Shown piece after piece: positions 13,898-22,267 of a stretch of 64,000 nt of DNA. This DNA comes from Nocardia paucivorans NBRC 100373 (GTDB lineage Bacteria; Actinomycetota; Actinomycetes; Mycobacteriales; Mycobacteriaceae). Position numbers and translations under genes: made by a program. The stretch's first letter is position 1; each line of letters begins with the position of its first letter. The stretch lies in contig NZ_BAGE01000035.1 of the NCBI RefSeq assembly GCF_000308675.1, positions 87,555 through 151,554 of the forward strand, written 5' to 3'. Under the pieces are notes generated by a model. That model was not told the origin of the DNA. It saw only the letters and a list, made by a program, of their open reading frames with translations, and did no database searches.

Positions 13898-14956
13898 ATG
13901 ACCGAACCAGCACTCACTCCGACACCGCGGCAGGCCGAGGCCATCGCCGAACGTCTCCTCGACGCCCAGGTGAAATATCTGCTGTCCGAGGTGACCGGGG
14001 ACCGTTTCACCGAGGTCGTCGCCCGGGATGTGGCCGCCGTCCTCGGCGTGGCCGAAACCATCGGTTTCGAGGAGGTGGCGCCGGTCGATCGGGCCCGGGA
14101 GACCGTCGCCACGGTGATCGACCGGATCGGCGGTAGCAGCGTTATCGCCGATATGGTCGGTGTGTTCGCCGACGCCATCTACGACCACACCGCCGCCACC
14201 GACGACTACACCCTCGGCGAGGTGGTCGAACGGGAACCGGTGGAGGCGCTGCTGGAGAAGATCTTCGGTATGCACCGAACCCAGGAACGCATCCTGGACC
14301 GGCTCACCGACAGTCCCCTGATCGCCACCGTCGCCTCCAAATTCGTGGACAAACTGGTCGGTGACTTCGTGGAGGCCAACCGCCGGCGGGCCGAAAAGGT
14401 CCCCGGTATGGGCGCGCTCATGTCCCTGGGACAGTCCGCCGCCGAGCGGGCCCGCAAAGCCGCCGAAAGCAACGGCATCCTCGGTGACATCGCCGGTAAA
14501 GGGGCCATGTATGCGCTGCGCCGTACCAACAACGCCATTCGGGAGATGTTGCGTGAGGCGCCCGTGCACGAGGCCTCCATGGAGTTCTGGGATCTACACG
14601 CCGGTGAACCCGTCAGCGGGCTTCGGGCCTATCTCACCCAACAGGATCTGCGCGAACTCGTCGAGATCTGCTACCGCATCGCGGTGACCACCCGCGAAAA
14701 GGAATACTTCGGTCTACTCGTTGACGAATGCGTCCAGGTATTCCTCGACAAATACGGCGACCACACCCTCGCCGCCATGCTCGGCGAACTCGGCCTCAGC
14801 GGCGAGGACGTCACCGCCGAGATCCTGCGTTACGGCCCCGCCGTGGTGGAGGCGGCCAAACGAAACGGTGTGTTGGAGGGCCTGATCCGGGAACGGCTCG
14901 AACCCTTCTTCCTCTCGGACGAGGTCTTGCACATCCTGAGCGGGGCCGACATGTGA
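13898..14956 (+). CDS. Conserved hypothetical, all-helical protein
   Basis: This 352-residue protein is acidic and almost entirely helical by composition. It contains AEAIAERLLDAQVKYLLSEVTG near the start and repeated amphipathic stretches, with no clear catalytic motif or membrane helix. I do not recognise the family beyond its resemblance to conserved actinobacterial hypotheticals. ATG 13898 is preferred over GTG 13889 because GGTGGA lies before it. A 222-base gap with no gene follows it. Confidence 0.6.
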   Translation: MTEPALTPTPRQAEAIAERLLDAQVKYLLSEVTGDRFTEVVARDVAAVLGVAETIGFEEVAPVDRARETVATVIDRIGGSSVIADMVGVFADAIYDHTAATDDYTLGEVVEREPVEALLEKIFGMHRTQERILDRLTDSPLIATVASKFVDKLVGDFVEANRRRAEKVPGMGALMSLGQSAAERARKAAESNGILGDIAGKGAMYALRRTNNAIREMLREAPVHEASMEFWDLHAGEPVSGLRAYLTQQDLRELVEICYRIAVTTREKEYFGLLVDECVQVFLDKYGDHTLAAMLGELGLSGEDVTAEILRYGPAVVEAAKRNGVLEGLIRERLEPFFLSDEVLHILSGADM

Positions 14957-15178
14957 CGGTGGTGTCTCCGGGCACCCCGATCGTCACCACTCGGGAAAGC
15001 GATTCGTCGACGAGCGGTCCCTGCGGTGTCGCGGGAGCCGATCGTGAACCCGTATTCGTCCGTCGGTCAGGCGACCACCGGCATTCCCTCCGGTAACGAC
15101 CGTTCGAATGGACATCGTCGCGTCGATACGGTTCGGTTGCGTCAACGGGGGGATCGATCGGGATAGACAGGTAGGTAG
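14957..15178 (+). other. Intergenic leader of the desaturase gene
   Basis: No gene is seen here. A GTGACG-GTGGTG stretch just after the preceding stop can pair weakly with CGTCACCAC about 30 bases later. AGGTAGG precedes the desaturase start. I see no confident promoter or operator. Confidence 0.4.
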
Positions 15179-16225
15179 ATGACGGCGGCACATATAGGCC
15201 CCTCGGTGGCGGACACTCCGCGGCGTGGGGCCGGCAGCGATTACGCGGTGTTGTTGCGTCGGGTCCGAGAAGCCGGGCTGATGGAGCGGCGACCGTGGTA
15301 TTACGCTCGAAGGACGGTTGCCGTGGTCGCGGCACTCGGGCTCGGGTGGGGTGTATTCGTGGCACTCGGTGATTCGTGGTGGCAGGTACTGACGGCCGTA
15401 TTCCTGGGTATCGTCTTCCCGCAGTTGGCCTTTCTCGGGCACGATGCGGGACATCGGCAGATCTTCCGCACCGGACGGGCGAACTACCTGTACGGGCTGC
15501 TGGTCGGCAATCTCGGTATCGGGGTGAGCATCGGCTGGTGGACCGGTAATCACAATCGCCACCACGCCCACCCCAATACCGAGGGCGCCGATCCCGATAT
15601 CACCGGTGTCCTGGTGCACTCCCCGCAACGGGCGCGTACGGAACGTGGCTTTCGGAGCTGGATCTTCCGTTATCAAGGGCTGTTGTTCTTCCCGCTGATA
15701 TTCCTGGAGGCGGGCAGCCTGCACAACAAGAGCGTGCGGGCGGTGATCCGCGGGCAGGTCCCGAAACGGTTCTGGGAAGGATTGTTGTTGGCCGCGCACG
15801 GCATCGGTCTCGTGGCTGCGGCGTTCATCGTGTTGTCCCCGATACAGGCGGTGGTTTTCCTACTCGTGCAGCAGGGGGTGTTCGGTTTCTACATGGGATG
15901 CACCTTCGCGCCCAACCACAAGGGGATGGAGGTGTTCGAATCCGGCGACGCCGTGGACTATCTGCGCAGACAGGTGCTGACCTCGCGCACGGTACGCGGA
16001 GGATGGTTGCTCGACGCGGCCATGGGCGGGTTGAACTACCAGATCGAACATCATCTGTTCCCACCCATGCCGCGCTGCAATCTGCGTCGTGTCCAACCAC
16101 TGGTCGTGCAGTATTGCGCGGAGATCGGGGTACCTTACCGCGAGACCGGGCTGGTGGACTCCTATCGCCAGGCGGTGGGGTTTCTGCACGCTGTCGGTAA
16201 ACACGCCCGCCCGGCCGCCTCCTGA
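15179..16225 (+). CDS. Membrane fatty acid desaturase
   Basis: The 348-residue protein is a di-iron membrane desaturase with three histidine boxes: HDAGH (88-92), HNRHH (125-129) and QIEHH (288-292). Replacement of the first His in the third box by Gln is typical of front-end or linoleoyl-CoA-type desaturases. Hydrophobic segments flank boxes 1 and 2. It would introduce a double bond into acyl chains using an external electron donor, as mycobacterial DesA3 does. No reductase gene is adjacent. ATG 15179 follows AGGTAGGTAG. Confidence 0.9.
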   Translation: MTAAHIGPSVADTPRRGAGSDYAVLLRRVREAGLMERRPWYYARRTVAVVAALGLGWGVFVALGDSWWQVLTAVFLGIVFPQLAFLGHDAGHRQIFRTGRANYLYGLLVGNLGIGVSIGWWTGNHNRHHAHPNTEGADPDITGVLVHSPQRARTERGFRSWIFRYQGLLFFPLIFLEAGSLHNKSVRAVIRGQVPKRFWEGLLLAAHGIGLVAAAFIVLSPIQAVVFLLVQQGVFGFYMGCTFAPNHKGMEVFESGDAVDYLRRQVLTSRTVRGGWLLDAAMGGLNYQIEHHLFPPMPRCNLRRVQPLVVQYCAEIGVPYRETGLVDSYRQAVGFLHAVGKHARPAAS

Positions 16226-16313
16226 GCGTTCCGGGTGCCGCGCCGGGCGCGTTAGGGTCGGTTGCGGGACCGGAGATCTCCGGGCATGGGGTCGATACGA
16301 AGGGACAGCGCAG

Positions 16314-16838
16314 ATGTCGGATACCTCGGTCGAGGTGCTTCTGGACGATTTCGAGAAGAAGGACGACTGGGACCTGATCGGTGCGGGGGCGGATACGACG
16401 CACCTCACCACGTTCGTGGAGGGTGCGCCGAACAAGCGGCCGGGAGTATATGCCGACGGCGGCAAAGGGGCCGATCACCGGGCGCTCGTCCTGCTCATCC
16501 GTTCGGCCGCTGCGGGTTTCGAGGTGGAACTCGTACGGCGACCGGGGCACGAGTTCTCGGTCACGGGTCGTGTATCGGGGGTGAGCTTGTGGGTGCGCAC
16601 ACCGCACGCCGCGCTGGAGATCGCCGCGCGGTTGCGTGACGGTTCCGGAGAAACCCGGGACGTGGTGTTGGGTACCGCGCCCATCGATGGTGAATGGCGC
16701 CGGCTCGAACACGAAGTAGGCGAACCGTTCACCGACGCCGAGCTTTTGGGATTGCGGATCCGGCTCGAGGACGTGGTGGAACGTCCGGGCGAGGTGATGA
16801 TCCTGTTGGACGATCTGAGCGCGCTCACCACGGGATAG
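16314..16838 (+). CDS. Hypothetical protein, likely beta-sandwich
   Basis: The 174-residue protein lacks a signal peptide and membrane helix. It alternates short polar and hydrophobic strands (VELVRRPGHEFSVTGRVSGVSLWVR; GEVMILLDDLSAL), which suggests a jelly-roll or carbohydrate-binding-like sandwich. The pattern loosely recalls FlaA-type outer-layer proteins, but I cannot assign a function. ATG 16314 is the start; the longer frame upstream runs inside the desaturase gene. Confidence 0.5.
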   Translation: MSDTSVEVLLDDFEKKDDWDLIGAGADTTHLTTFVEGAPNKRPGVYADGGKGADHRALVLLIRSAAAGFEVELVRRPGHEFSVTGRVSGVSLWVRTPHAALEIAARLRDGSGETRDVVLGTAPIDGEWRRLEHEVGEPFTDAELLGLRIRLEDVVERPGEVMILLDDLSALTTG

Positions 16839-16913
16839 GTTCCTGCGGGGGCTTTTCGCCGTCGCGCCGGAATGGCTCGGTGCGGGCCGTGATCGCCGAG
16901 GCTCGCGGGTGGA

Positions 16914-17615
16914 TCAGGGTTCTCCCACGGAAGCTGTTGCCGGATCGAGCCGTTCGGCACCGTGGAGGACGAGGAAATCGATGACGACGGAGGTAATGTC
17001 CCCGGCGTGGTCGCGGCCGAACCATACCGGGTAGGCGCCATCGCCGAATCCGGATTCGAATGCGGTCAACGACGGTTCGCCATCGGGCCCCGCCAGGGTC
17101 ACCACCCGGGTTCCGGCAACGCGGTTCTCTGGGTCGTCACCACACAGGAGCTCGATCCAGCCGGTCGTGCCGTCCGGCTGGTCGTCGAGAACGGTGGCGA
17201 AGTATTCCAGCAGCGACGCGTCGAACAGACACCCCATCCCACCGTCGACCCCGAATCCGAAGAACTCGTCCTCGCGCAGGGCGGTGTGATCCTGTCCGGG
17301 TAGCAATGCCTGTTCCCAATGGGTGGCCGCCGTCCGTCCCACCCTGAGAACGGCCGCGCACACTCGTACGTGATCGGGATCGTCGACGAACCGGATGGTC
17401 GACAGCGACAGGGGATAACGGCCACCGGGCACCGTCTGCGTGAATGCCGTGAAATCTTCCGGGAACACCAGCCCGGTCGGGTCGCCGGCGATGAGATGTC
17501 CGGTCGGCAACACCAGGTGACCCTTGTCGTGAATCTCGCCGACCACGACCTTGCCGGTCGGCATGCGAAACCGGATGCCGTCGGTGAAGAACGCATCCGG
17601 ATGAGCGGGTCTCAT
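16914..17615 (-). CDS. DUF4241 domain protein
   Basis: The 233-residue protein resembles DUF4241 proteins, with PTGKVVVGEIHDKGHLVLPTGHLIAGDPTGLVF, RYPLSLSTIRF and the late FGDGAYPVWFGRD motif. The family function is unknown; it is sometimes found as an immunity-type protein near polymorphic toxins, but no toxin gene adjoins it here. ATG 17615 is chosen because GGAGGG precedes it. An upstream in-frame region has no family match. Confidence 0.7.
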   Translation of the reverse strand: MRPAHPDAFFTDGIRFRMPTGKVVVGEIHDKGHLVLPTGHLIAGDPTGLVFPEDFTAFTQTVPGGRYPLSLSTIRFVDDPDHVRVCAAVLRVGRTAATHWEQALLPGQDHTALREDEFFGFGVDGGMGCLFDASLLEYFATVLDDQPDGTTGWIELLCGDDPENRVAGTRVVTLAGPDGEPSLTAFESGFGDGAYPVWFGRDHAGDITSVVIDFLVLHGAERLDPATASVGEP

Positions 17616-17917
17616 CGATCGCCCTCCGACGGGATCGGCGTGGTCACGCATTCCCCTCGATCCGAGTGGGAGAGGTTCGTGATCGGAGGTGATCCGACCG
17701 GATGCCGGATGGTGCTGTGATGCGGCCGAGAATGCATGTGCGGCACGGTATCGCACGATCGTGTGCCACGAGGCATGGTGTCGATCGGCCCGGCCCGTAC
17801 GAATGGTCCGTCGGTGAGCGGTAGGGATCGCGGATCACGGGATCTGTGGTGCGGATCGATCATGCCGGGCATACTTTCGGCAAAGTGACATCGTGTTGTT
17901 TCTGAAATGTATCCGCA
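17616..17917. other. 302-base divergent intergenic region
   Basis: No gene is visible. It separates the DUF4241 gene from the frameshifted membrane-protein gene. A CATACT hexamer lies about 40 bases before the plus-strand gene, but no matching -35 is evident. Confidence 0.4.
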
Positions 17918-18353
17918 ATGGTCATCGGTACGTCGACCGCGCTGGTACTCCTGGTCACCGGTTTGTTGTTTCTCACCGCCCTGGGACTCGAGGTGTGGAA
18001 GTGGCAGGCGATGGTCGATTCGCCCGACGGTCTGGCCCATCCGTACATCGATATCGCGCACCGGTCGGCGCTGCTCTATTCGTTCGCGACGGCGATGATC
18101 GCGGTTTTCGTCGAGCTGTCCGCGTGGCCTGCCGTGGTCGACGCGGTCGCCGTCACGGTGATACTGGCGATGTTCGTCATCGCCATTGCCAACCATCGCC
18201 AACCATGTCAGGCACGGCGTTCTGCGTGATACCGACAATCAGATGCGCAATCCGCCGGCGGCCATGCGCTGGGTGCCGGCGGCGTTGATCGTCGGCGAGA
18301 TCGGCGGTTTTGCGGTCCTACTCGCGGGATTCACCGTGGGGCAGCTCTTGTAG
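17918..18353 (+). pseudogene. Small membrane-protein gene broken by a 10-bp duplication
   Basis: The frame from ATG 17918 encodes a hydrophobic protein (TALVLLVTGLLFLTALGLEVWKW, then two more membrane segments) and stops early at 18229. The unit GCCAACCAT occurs at 18188-18196 and again at 18198-18206, period 10. Removing 10 bases restores one frame through HGVLRDTDNQM and a fourth hydrophobic segment to a TAG at 18351-18353, 141 residues in all. That C-terminal pattern resembles intact actinobacterial membrane proteins of unknown function. I infer a recent slippage frameshift. A sequencing error or tolerated truncation is also possible. Confidence 0.7.
18188..18207. repeat. 10-bp tandem duplication causing a frameshift
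   Basis: Two copies of the 9-base GCCAACCAT lie 10 bases apart. Because 10 is not a multiple of three, the second copy shifts the reading frame of the surrounding membrane-protein gene. Confidence 0.85.
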
Positions 18354-18402
18354 TGGAGGCGCGGGGCCGGTATCCGGTCCGGTCGTGCGGAATGCACACC
18401 TG

Positions 18403-19206
18403 TCAGTACAGGAATCGGCCGATGGCCTCCGCCACCGTTTCGGGGCTCGTCGACGGTGCGAAGTGTGTCTGCCCGGGGAAGGTCACCAGGGTGGCGTGGG
18501 GAAGTACGGTCGCGAGCCGTTCCACGGTTTCCGGCATCGGCTGCCAGGTGTCCGCGCCGTGCATCAGCAGGGTGGGTGTGGTGACGGTCGACCATCGGTC
18601 CAGGTAGGTGGTATCCGCAATCATCGACTCGAGGTCTCGGCTCCAACCGTAGGCGTCGTCGGGCTCGTCCGTGTCCGGCTCGGCCTCCTCCACGAGGTCG
18701 AGCAATGCTGCCGGGACCCGGGCCACCTGCTCGGCCAGCAACCGGTTGGCCTGCCCCCGTTCGCCCCTCGCGGCCAGCTCCTCGAACCGGGTCAGAACCG
18801 GCGCGAGCTCCGCTCCTGCCGCGTAGAGGGGCGGTTCCCACAGCACCAGTGAGCGGGCCCCGATCCCGGCTGCCGCGGCGTGTAGGGCGACCGTGGCGCC
18901 GTAGGACATGCCGATCAGATGGGCCGGCAGGCCGATCAGGTTCATGAGCATCCGCAGGTCGCCCACCTCGTCGGCGAAATGTTTCGGCGAGCGACCGGGC
19001 CCGCTCGGGGTGTATCCGCGTCGCGCCGGTAGCCAGAGTTCGAAGCGGTCTGCCAAACGCTCGGCCACCGGCCGCCACGAGTGCAGCCCACCGCCGGAGC
19101 CGTGGATCATGATCACCGGGGAACCCGTCCCGATTCGCCGATAGTGGATGGGGGTCCCGTCGAACGACTCGAAGAACGCGGACGGCTCGTTGGTGTGTGA
19201 GGGCAT
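18403..19206 (-). CDS. Alpha/beta hydrolase
   Basis: The 267-residue product has IMIHGSGGGLHSW (oxyanion region), nucleophile motif GMSYGA, an acid in LLMHGADTW and a catalytic His in GQTHFAP. It belongs to the broad alpha/beta hydrolase fold; the substrate is unknown. ATG 19206 is chosen because homology starts at about FFESFDGTPIHYRRIG. A fragment of a cupin-type regulator and a second hydrolase lie just upstream on the same strand. Confidence 0.85.
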   Translation of the reverse strand: MPSHTNEPSAFFESFDGTPIHYRRIGTGSPVIMIHGSGGGLHSWRPVAERLADRFELWLPARRGYTPSGPGRSPKHFADEVGDLRMLMNLIGLPAHLIGMSYGATVALHAAAAGIGARSLVLWEPPLYAAGAELAPVLTRFEELAARGERGQANRLLAEQVARVPAALLDLVEEAEPDTDEPDDAYGWSRDLESMIADTTYLDRWSTVTTPTLLMHGADTWQPMPETVERLATVLPHATLVTFPGQTHFAPSTSPETVAEAIGRFLY

Positions 19207-19310
19207 GTGGCTACTTTCGCAAAGTCGGATCGGCCTTCTCGGTAACCCGGTGTCCCGGTTTCGTATGTCGAGCGGAAACGGCGTCGCGCATCCGGGTGGT
19301 GATACCGAAT

Positions 19311-19547
19311 TCAGTGTCCACGTGTGCGGACGTGAATGCGTTCGCCGTGTTTTCCGAAGAGGCTCGGCATCTCGATGCTGCCGTGGCCGGTGGAGTCGAA
19401 CCAATGGGGGATACGACAGTCGAGCCCGGCCGCCTCGTCGGCGCCCATGAGGAAATCGTTGTCCCCGAGCCGCACCCACAGCCGTCCGCGCGGTACGGTC
19501 GGCCACCGATCCGATCGACTGCCGTGAGTTCCGGTGGTGTCGTTCAT
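19311..19547 (-). pseudogene. C-terminal fragment of a cupin-domain regulator
   Basis: The 78 residues from ATG 19547 contain RLGDNDFLMGADEAAGLDC, RIPHWFDSTG and SLFGKHGERIHVR. These resemble the end of actinobacterial XRE-type regulators with a C-terminal cupin. No helix-turn-helix or start of the cupin precedes them, and the frame abuts the end of the next hydrolase gene. A remnant is the simplest reading, though a short stand-alone protein cannot be excluded. Confidence 0.45.
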
Positions 19548-20371
19548 CGGCGGTCGAGCCACTCCACAATGGTGCCGATGGCTCGGCGGAACGCGCGGGT
19601 ACGGGGGCGATTCAGAAATCCGTGGCCGGTGTGCGGGACGACGATGTGTTCCGTGGCGACCCCGGCCGCGATGAGTTCCGTGGCAAAGGTTTCGCCGGAG
19701 GCGCGGAGGGTGTCGTGGTCGGCGTCGAGCAGGAGAGTTGCCGGGAGTTTCGCCAGATCACTGCCTCCGGGAAAAACACCGGGCGCAGTGAGCGCTTCCG
19801 TCGAGCCCACGTAGTTGAGATTCATCCGGTGGATCACCCGCGGTGAGAATTGGGTGAGGCCACGTGGCCCGCGCACTCGGGAGCGGACCGAGTCCGGCAG
19901 CGGTGGGAGCGCCGCGTGGAAGGCGCCGTAGCAGAGTACGAGCCCGTTCGACGGGTCCTTTCCGTCGTCGCGCAGGCGTAGGGCGGCGGAGGCGGCCAGG
20001 CATGCGCCGGCGCTGGCCCCGCCGAGAGCCAGGCGCGGTCGTTCGGCTCTCAGGTCGTCGACGGCGGAGACGACGGCGTCGAGGGGGACCGGATACCGGT
20101 TCTCGGAGGGGCGCAGGATTGCCCGGGGTAGGGCCGGCGCTTTCGGCACCAAGGGGTAGTCGACAGTTCGTACTCGTCGGCCGGATTCGGCGACGCGCAA
20201 TGCGACGATATGTGATTCCCGCTGGTCGAGCCCACCGGAGACGAATCCGCCGCCGTGGAGCCACAGTAGTGCCACGGCACCGGGTTTCTCGCGGGCGGGT
20301 AGATAATCCCGGATCGGGATCGGTCCGTGACGTCCGGTGATCGCGCCGTCGCGGACCCGGACATCGTTCAC
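19544..20371 (-). CDS. Alpha/beta hydrolase of the hormone-sensitive lipase family
   Basis: The 275-residue protein has the HGGG oxyanion motif (LWLHGGGFVSGG), nucleophile elbow GGASAGA, catalytic acid in LLLDADHDTLRASGE and His in HTGHGFL. These mark the HSL or bacterial esterase family IV, acting on short-chain esters. GAGGAG precedes the GTG at 20371. It is divergent from the erm gene. Its stop region meets the cupin remnant, with a 4-base overlap if that piece starts at 19547. Confidence 0.87.
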   Translation of the reverse strand: MNDVRVRDGAITGRHGPIPIRDYLPAREKPGAVALLWLHGGGFVSGGLDQRESHIVALRVAESGRRVRTVDYPLVPKAPALPRAILRPSENRYPVPLDAVVSAVDDLRAERPRLALGGASAGACLAASAALRLRDDGKDPSNGLVLCYGAFHAALPPLPDSVRSRVRGPRGLTQFSPRVIHRMNLNYVGSTEALTAPGVFPGGSDLAKLPATLLLDADHDTLRASGETFATELIAAGVATEHIVVPHTGHGFLNRPRTRAFRRAIGTIVEWLDRR

Positions 20372-20573
20372 GGTGCACTCCTCGGATCGGTTATGGCCCG
20401 GTTGTCCTCACGTCCTGCGTCGGGATCCGGCGAGTTCTCGTGGCCGGCCGTGCTCTATGGGTCGGGCGCTGCGGTCCGGCTCTTGGTTCAGGTTAGTCCG
20501 CCACGGACCCGAGATGGCAGGGCCGAGAAAATACGATGCGTCGATTTCCGACCGTGCGCTACGATCCGCGATC
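20372..20573 (+). other. Region upstream of the erm leader peptide
   Basis: No gene is seen. Two TACGAT hexamers (20532-20537 and 20560-20565) fit the TANNNT -10 pattern, but neither has a clear -35. Either could start an erm transcript that includes the leader peptide. A short GTCCG-CCA-CGGAC hairpin lies near 20487-20499. Confidence 0.4.
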
Positions 20574-20618
20574 ATGGGAAACGCAGCAATGGCGTTTGTG
20601 CGGATACGTCGCGTCTAG
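20574..20618 (+). CDS. Candidate macrolide-sensing leader peptide of erm
   Basis: A 14-codon ORF (MGNAAMAFVRIRRV) ends 106 bases before the erm start; an internal ATG at 20589 would give MAFVRIRRV. RIR and RR match the Arg/Lys-X-Arg/Lys pattern at which macrolide-bound ribosomes stall on known leaders such as that of ermD. Downstream hairpins begin at its stop codon. No strong Shine-Dalgarno is seen, so translation is unproven. I see the ORF and motif directly; the regulatory role is inference. Confidence 0.55.
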   Translation: MGNAAMAFVRIRRV

Positions 20619-20696
20619 CGGCGTGTAGCGACTCTTCTTCGATTTCGCCGCGCCGCTTCGACAGTTCGATGTCGAGCGGCCCTTCGTGCTGCTCGA
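20618..20696 (+). promoter_or_regulatory. Mutually exclusive hairpins in the erm leader
   Basis: Three pairings compete. GCGGCG (20618-20623) can pair with CGCCGC at 20646-20651 or 20651-20656. 20653-20663 pairs with 20670-20679 (10 bp, one bulge). TCGAGC (20672-20677) pairs with GCTCGA (20691-20696). A ribosome stalled on the leader peptide would cover the first strand and shift the rest. The chain topology is that of translational or transcriptional attenuators. How the ribosome site at 20716-20719 is masked is not clear. Confidence 0.5.
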
Positions 20697-20724
20697 GTGT
20701 CCATTTCTCTCACCCGGAGTTTCC

Positions 20725-21534
20725 ATGCCCGCATACCGCGACGGCCGACACGAATTCGGCCAGAACTTCCTCACCGATCGCCGGACCGTCGACACCATTG
20801 TCGACCTCGTCTCGCGAACGGCGGGACCGATCGTCGAGATCGGTCCCGGCCACGGTGCCGTGACCCTTCCCTTGCAAACGCTGCGGCGGCCGATCACCGC
20901 CGTGGAGATCGATCGTCGGTGCGTATCGGTGCTGCGGCGGCGGGTGGAGCCCGCCACGACCGTGGTGCACGACGATTTCCTGCGGTATCGGTTGCCGCGC
21001 CGGCCGCACACGATCGTGGGCAATCTGCCGTTCCATCAGACCACCGCCATATTGCGACGGTTGTTGCACACCGAGCACTGGACATCGGCGGTGCTGCTCG
21101 TGCAGTGGGAGGTGGCGCGCCGGCGGGCCGGGGTGGGCGGTGCGACGATGATGACCGCGCAATGGTGGCCCTGGTACGACTTCGCCCTGGTGGATCGGGT
21201 GCCCGCGACGGCGTTCACGCCGTGCCCCGGTGTCGACGGAGGGTTGTTGACCGTGATGCGGCGACCCGATCCGCTGGTGGACCCGGCGGCCCGTGGAAGG
21301 TACAGCTCCTTCGTCCATGCCGTGTTCACCGGCCGGGGGCACGGACTGTCACAGATCCTGTCGCGGGTCTGTGATCGGCACACCCGGCCGGCGGTGGGGA
21401 AGTGGTTGGCCCGGCAGCGGTTTCGCCGGGCCCCCTTGCCGCGAGACCTGTCCGCCGAACAGTGGGCCGCCGTTTTCGAGATCGTCGATCGTGGTTCCGG
21501 GGCCGCCGTCGAGCGGTCGGGGCGCGGGTTATGA
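20725..21534 (+). CDS. erm: Erm-family 23S rRNA adenine N6-methyltransferase
   Basis: Erm enzymes methylate A2058 of 23S rRNA and give macrolide-lincosamide-streptogramin B resistance. The 269-residue protein has HEFGQNFLTDRRTV, SAM-binding EIGPGHGAVT, VEIDRRC, the catalytic NLPFH motif, and the actinobacterial Erm block QWEVARRRAGVGGATMMTAQWWPW. This block and the GQNFL start separate it from housekeeping KsgA. ATG 20725 follows GGAG by 5 bases. The stop overlaps the convergent DoxX gene. The upstream leader suggests inducible expression. Confidence 0.92.
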   Translation: MPAYRDGRHEFGQNFLTDRRTVDTIVDLVSRTAGPIVEIGPGHGAVTLPLQTLRRPITAVEIDRRCVSVLRRRVEPATTVVHDDFLRYRLPRRPHTIVGNLPFHQTTAILRRLLHTEHWTSAVLLVQWEVARRRAGVGGATMMTAQWWPWYDFALVDRVPATAFTPCPGVDGGLLTVMRRPDPLVDPAARGRYSSFVHAVFTGRGHGLSQILSRVCDRHTRPAVGKWLARQRFRRAPLPRDLSAEQWAAVFEIVDRGSGAAVERSGRGL

Positions 21535-22050
21535 CGTCACGGATATCGTGTCGTGCCGCGCGATATGGGACCGGCGGAACGCGGCCGCCGCACCGGAGGC
21601 CCACAGGGCGACGGCGATATAGACGATCTGTTCCGGAATCCGGAACCACAGCGGTGTCGGCGGTTCGCCGTTGAGTGGAATATCTGCCAGGTCGGCGTGG
21701 ATATTGGCCGGAAGCATCACCACCAGCAATACCGCCAGTCCGACTCCCACCGGAATGCGGGTGGCCGTCATCACGAGTCCCACCGCACCGGCCAGCTCCA
21801 GGACACCGGTCACGTAGACGGCGAATTCCGGGAAGGGGACGAACGGCGGCACCATCGCGGTCAGGTCGGCGTGGCCGGGCATCACCGTGACGCTGTCGGG
21901 CATGAAATGCGCGAGGCCGGTCATGGTGAACAGAAATGCCAGCCCGTGGGCCGCGCTGACCTGCCAGGTGGCGAAGCGGCGCACACCGAGCGCCCCGAGC
22001 AGGCGTAGGCCCAGGGTGGGGGCGATGAACATCATCAGTGTGCCGAGCAC
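21529..22050 (-). CDS. DoxX-like small membrane protein
   Basis: The 173-residue protein has four hydrophobic segments (HGLAFLFTMTGLAHF; FAVYVTGVLELAGAVGLVM; VGVGLAVLLVVMLPANIHADL; a C-terminal helix) in the DoxX/MauE-like pattern. Members are linked to redox or thiol stress, but the role here is unknown. GTG 22050 is chosen because GAAGGAGA precedes it. Its promoter and operators match those of the MFS gene 16 kb away, so the TetR protein at 5.1-5.7 kb probably controls it. The 3' end overlaps erm by 6 bases. Confidence 0.8.
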   Translation of the reverse strand: MLGTLMMFIAPTLGLRLLGALGVRRFATWQVSAAHGLAFLFTMTGLAHFMPDSVTVMPGHADLTAMVPPFVPFPEFAVYVTGVLELAGAVGLVMTATRIPVGVGLAVLLVVMLPANIHADLADIPLNGEPPTPLWFRIPEQIVYIAVALWASGAAAAFRRSHIARHDTISVTS

Positions 22051-22109
22051 GGTGTTCTCCTTCGGTCGGCGGGTCGGAAACGAGAGGCGGAGCGAAACGC
22101 CCAACGATA

Positions 22110-22129
22110 TTGTTATCGACTGATAACAA
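22110..22129 (-). promoter_or_regulatory. Perfect TetR operator palindrome
   Basis: TTGTTATC (22110-22117), GACT, GATAACAA (22122-22129) has exact 8-bp arms. It lies just downstream of the DoxX promoter -10. A second partial copy (GACTGATAACAAGTC, 22146-22160) lies within the promoter spacer. Both copies match the operator set beside the TetR gene at 5.7 kb. Confidence 0.8.
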
Positions 22130-22133
22130 GAAA

Positions 22134-22162
22134 AGAGTATGCATTGACTGATAACAAGTCAA
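22134..22162 (-). promoter_or_regulatory. Promoter of the DoxX gene
   Basis: On the minus strand TTGACT (22162-22157), a 17-base spacer and TACTCT (22139-22134) form a strong promoter. Bases around it align almost column by column with 5698-5750, including the spacer TGTTATCAG and the shared TGCATACT stretch. The transcript would have a leader of about 75 nt. Confidence 0.8.
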
Positions 22163-22267
22163 GGAACTGGTTCGCCGGCCGCCGGAACCCACGTGGAAAC
22201 GGCATCCGTATGTGAAGGGTGTGCGTCGTCCCGGGCCGAAACGCCCACGAGGCCATACAGTGTGCCT

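Noticed and set aside
20725..21534. Reading the methyltransferase as housekeeping KsgA/RsmA
   Set aside because: The NLPFH motif and the QWEVARRRAGVGG block are Erm-type, and the protein lacks the KsgA NLPY pattern.
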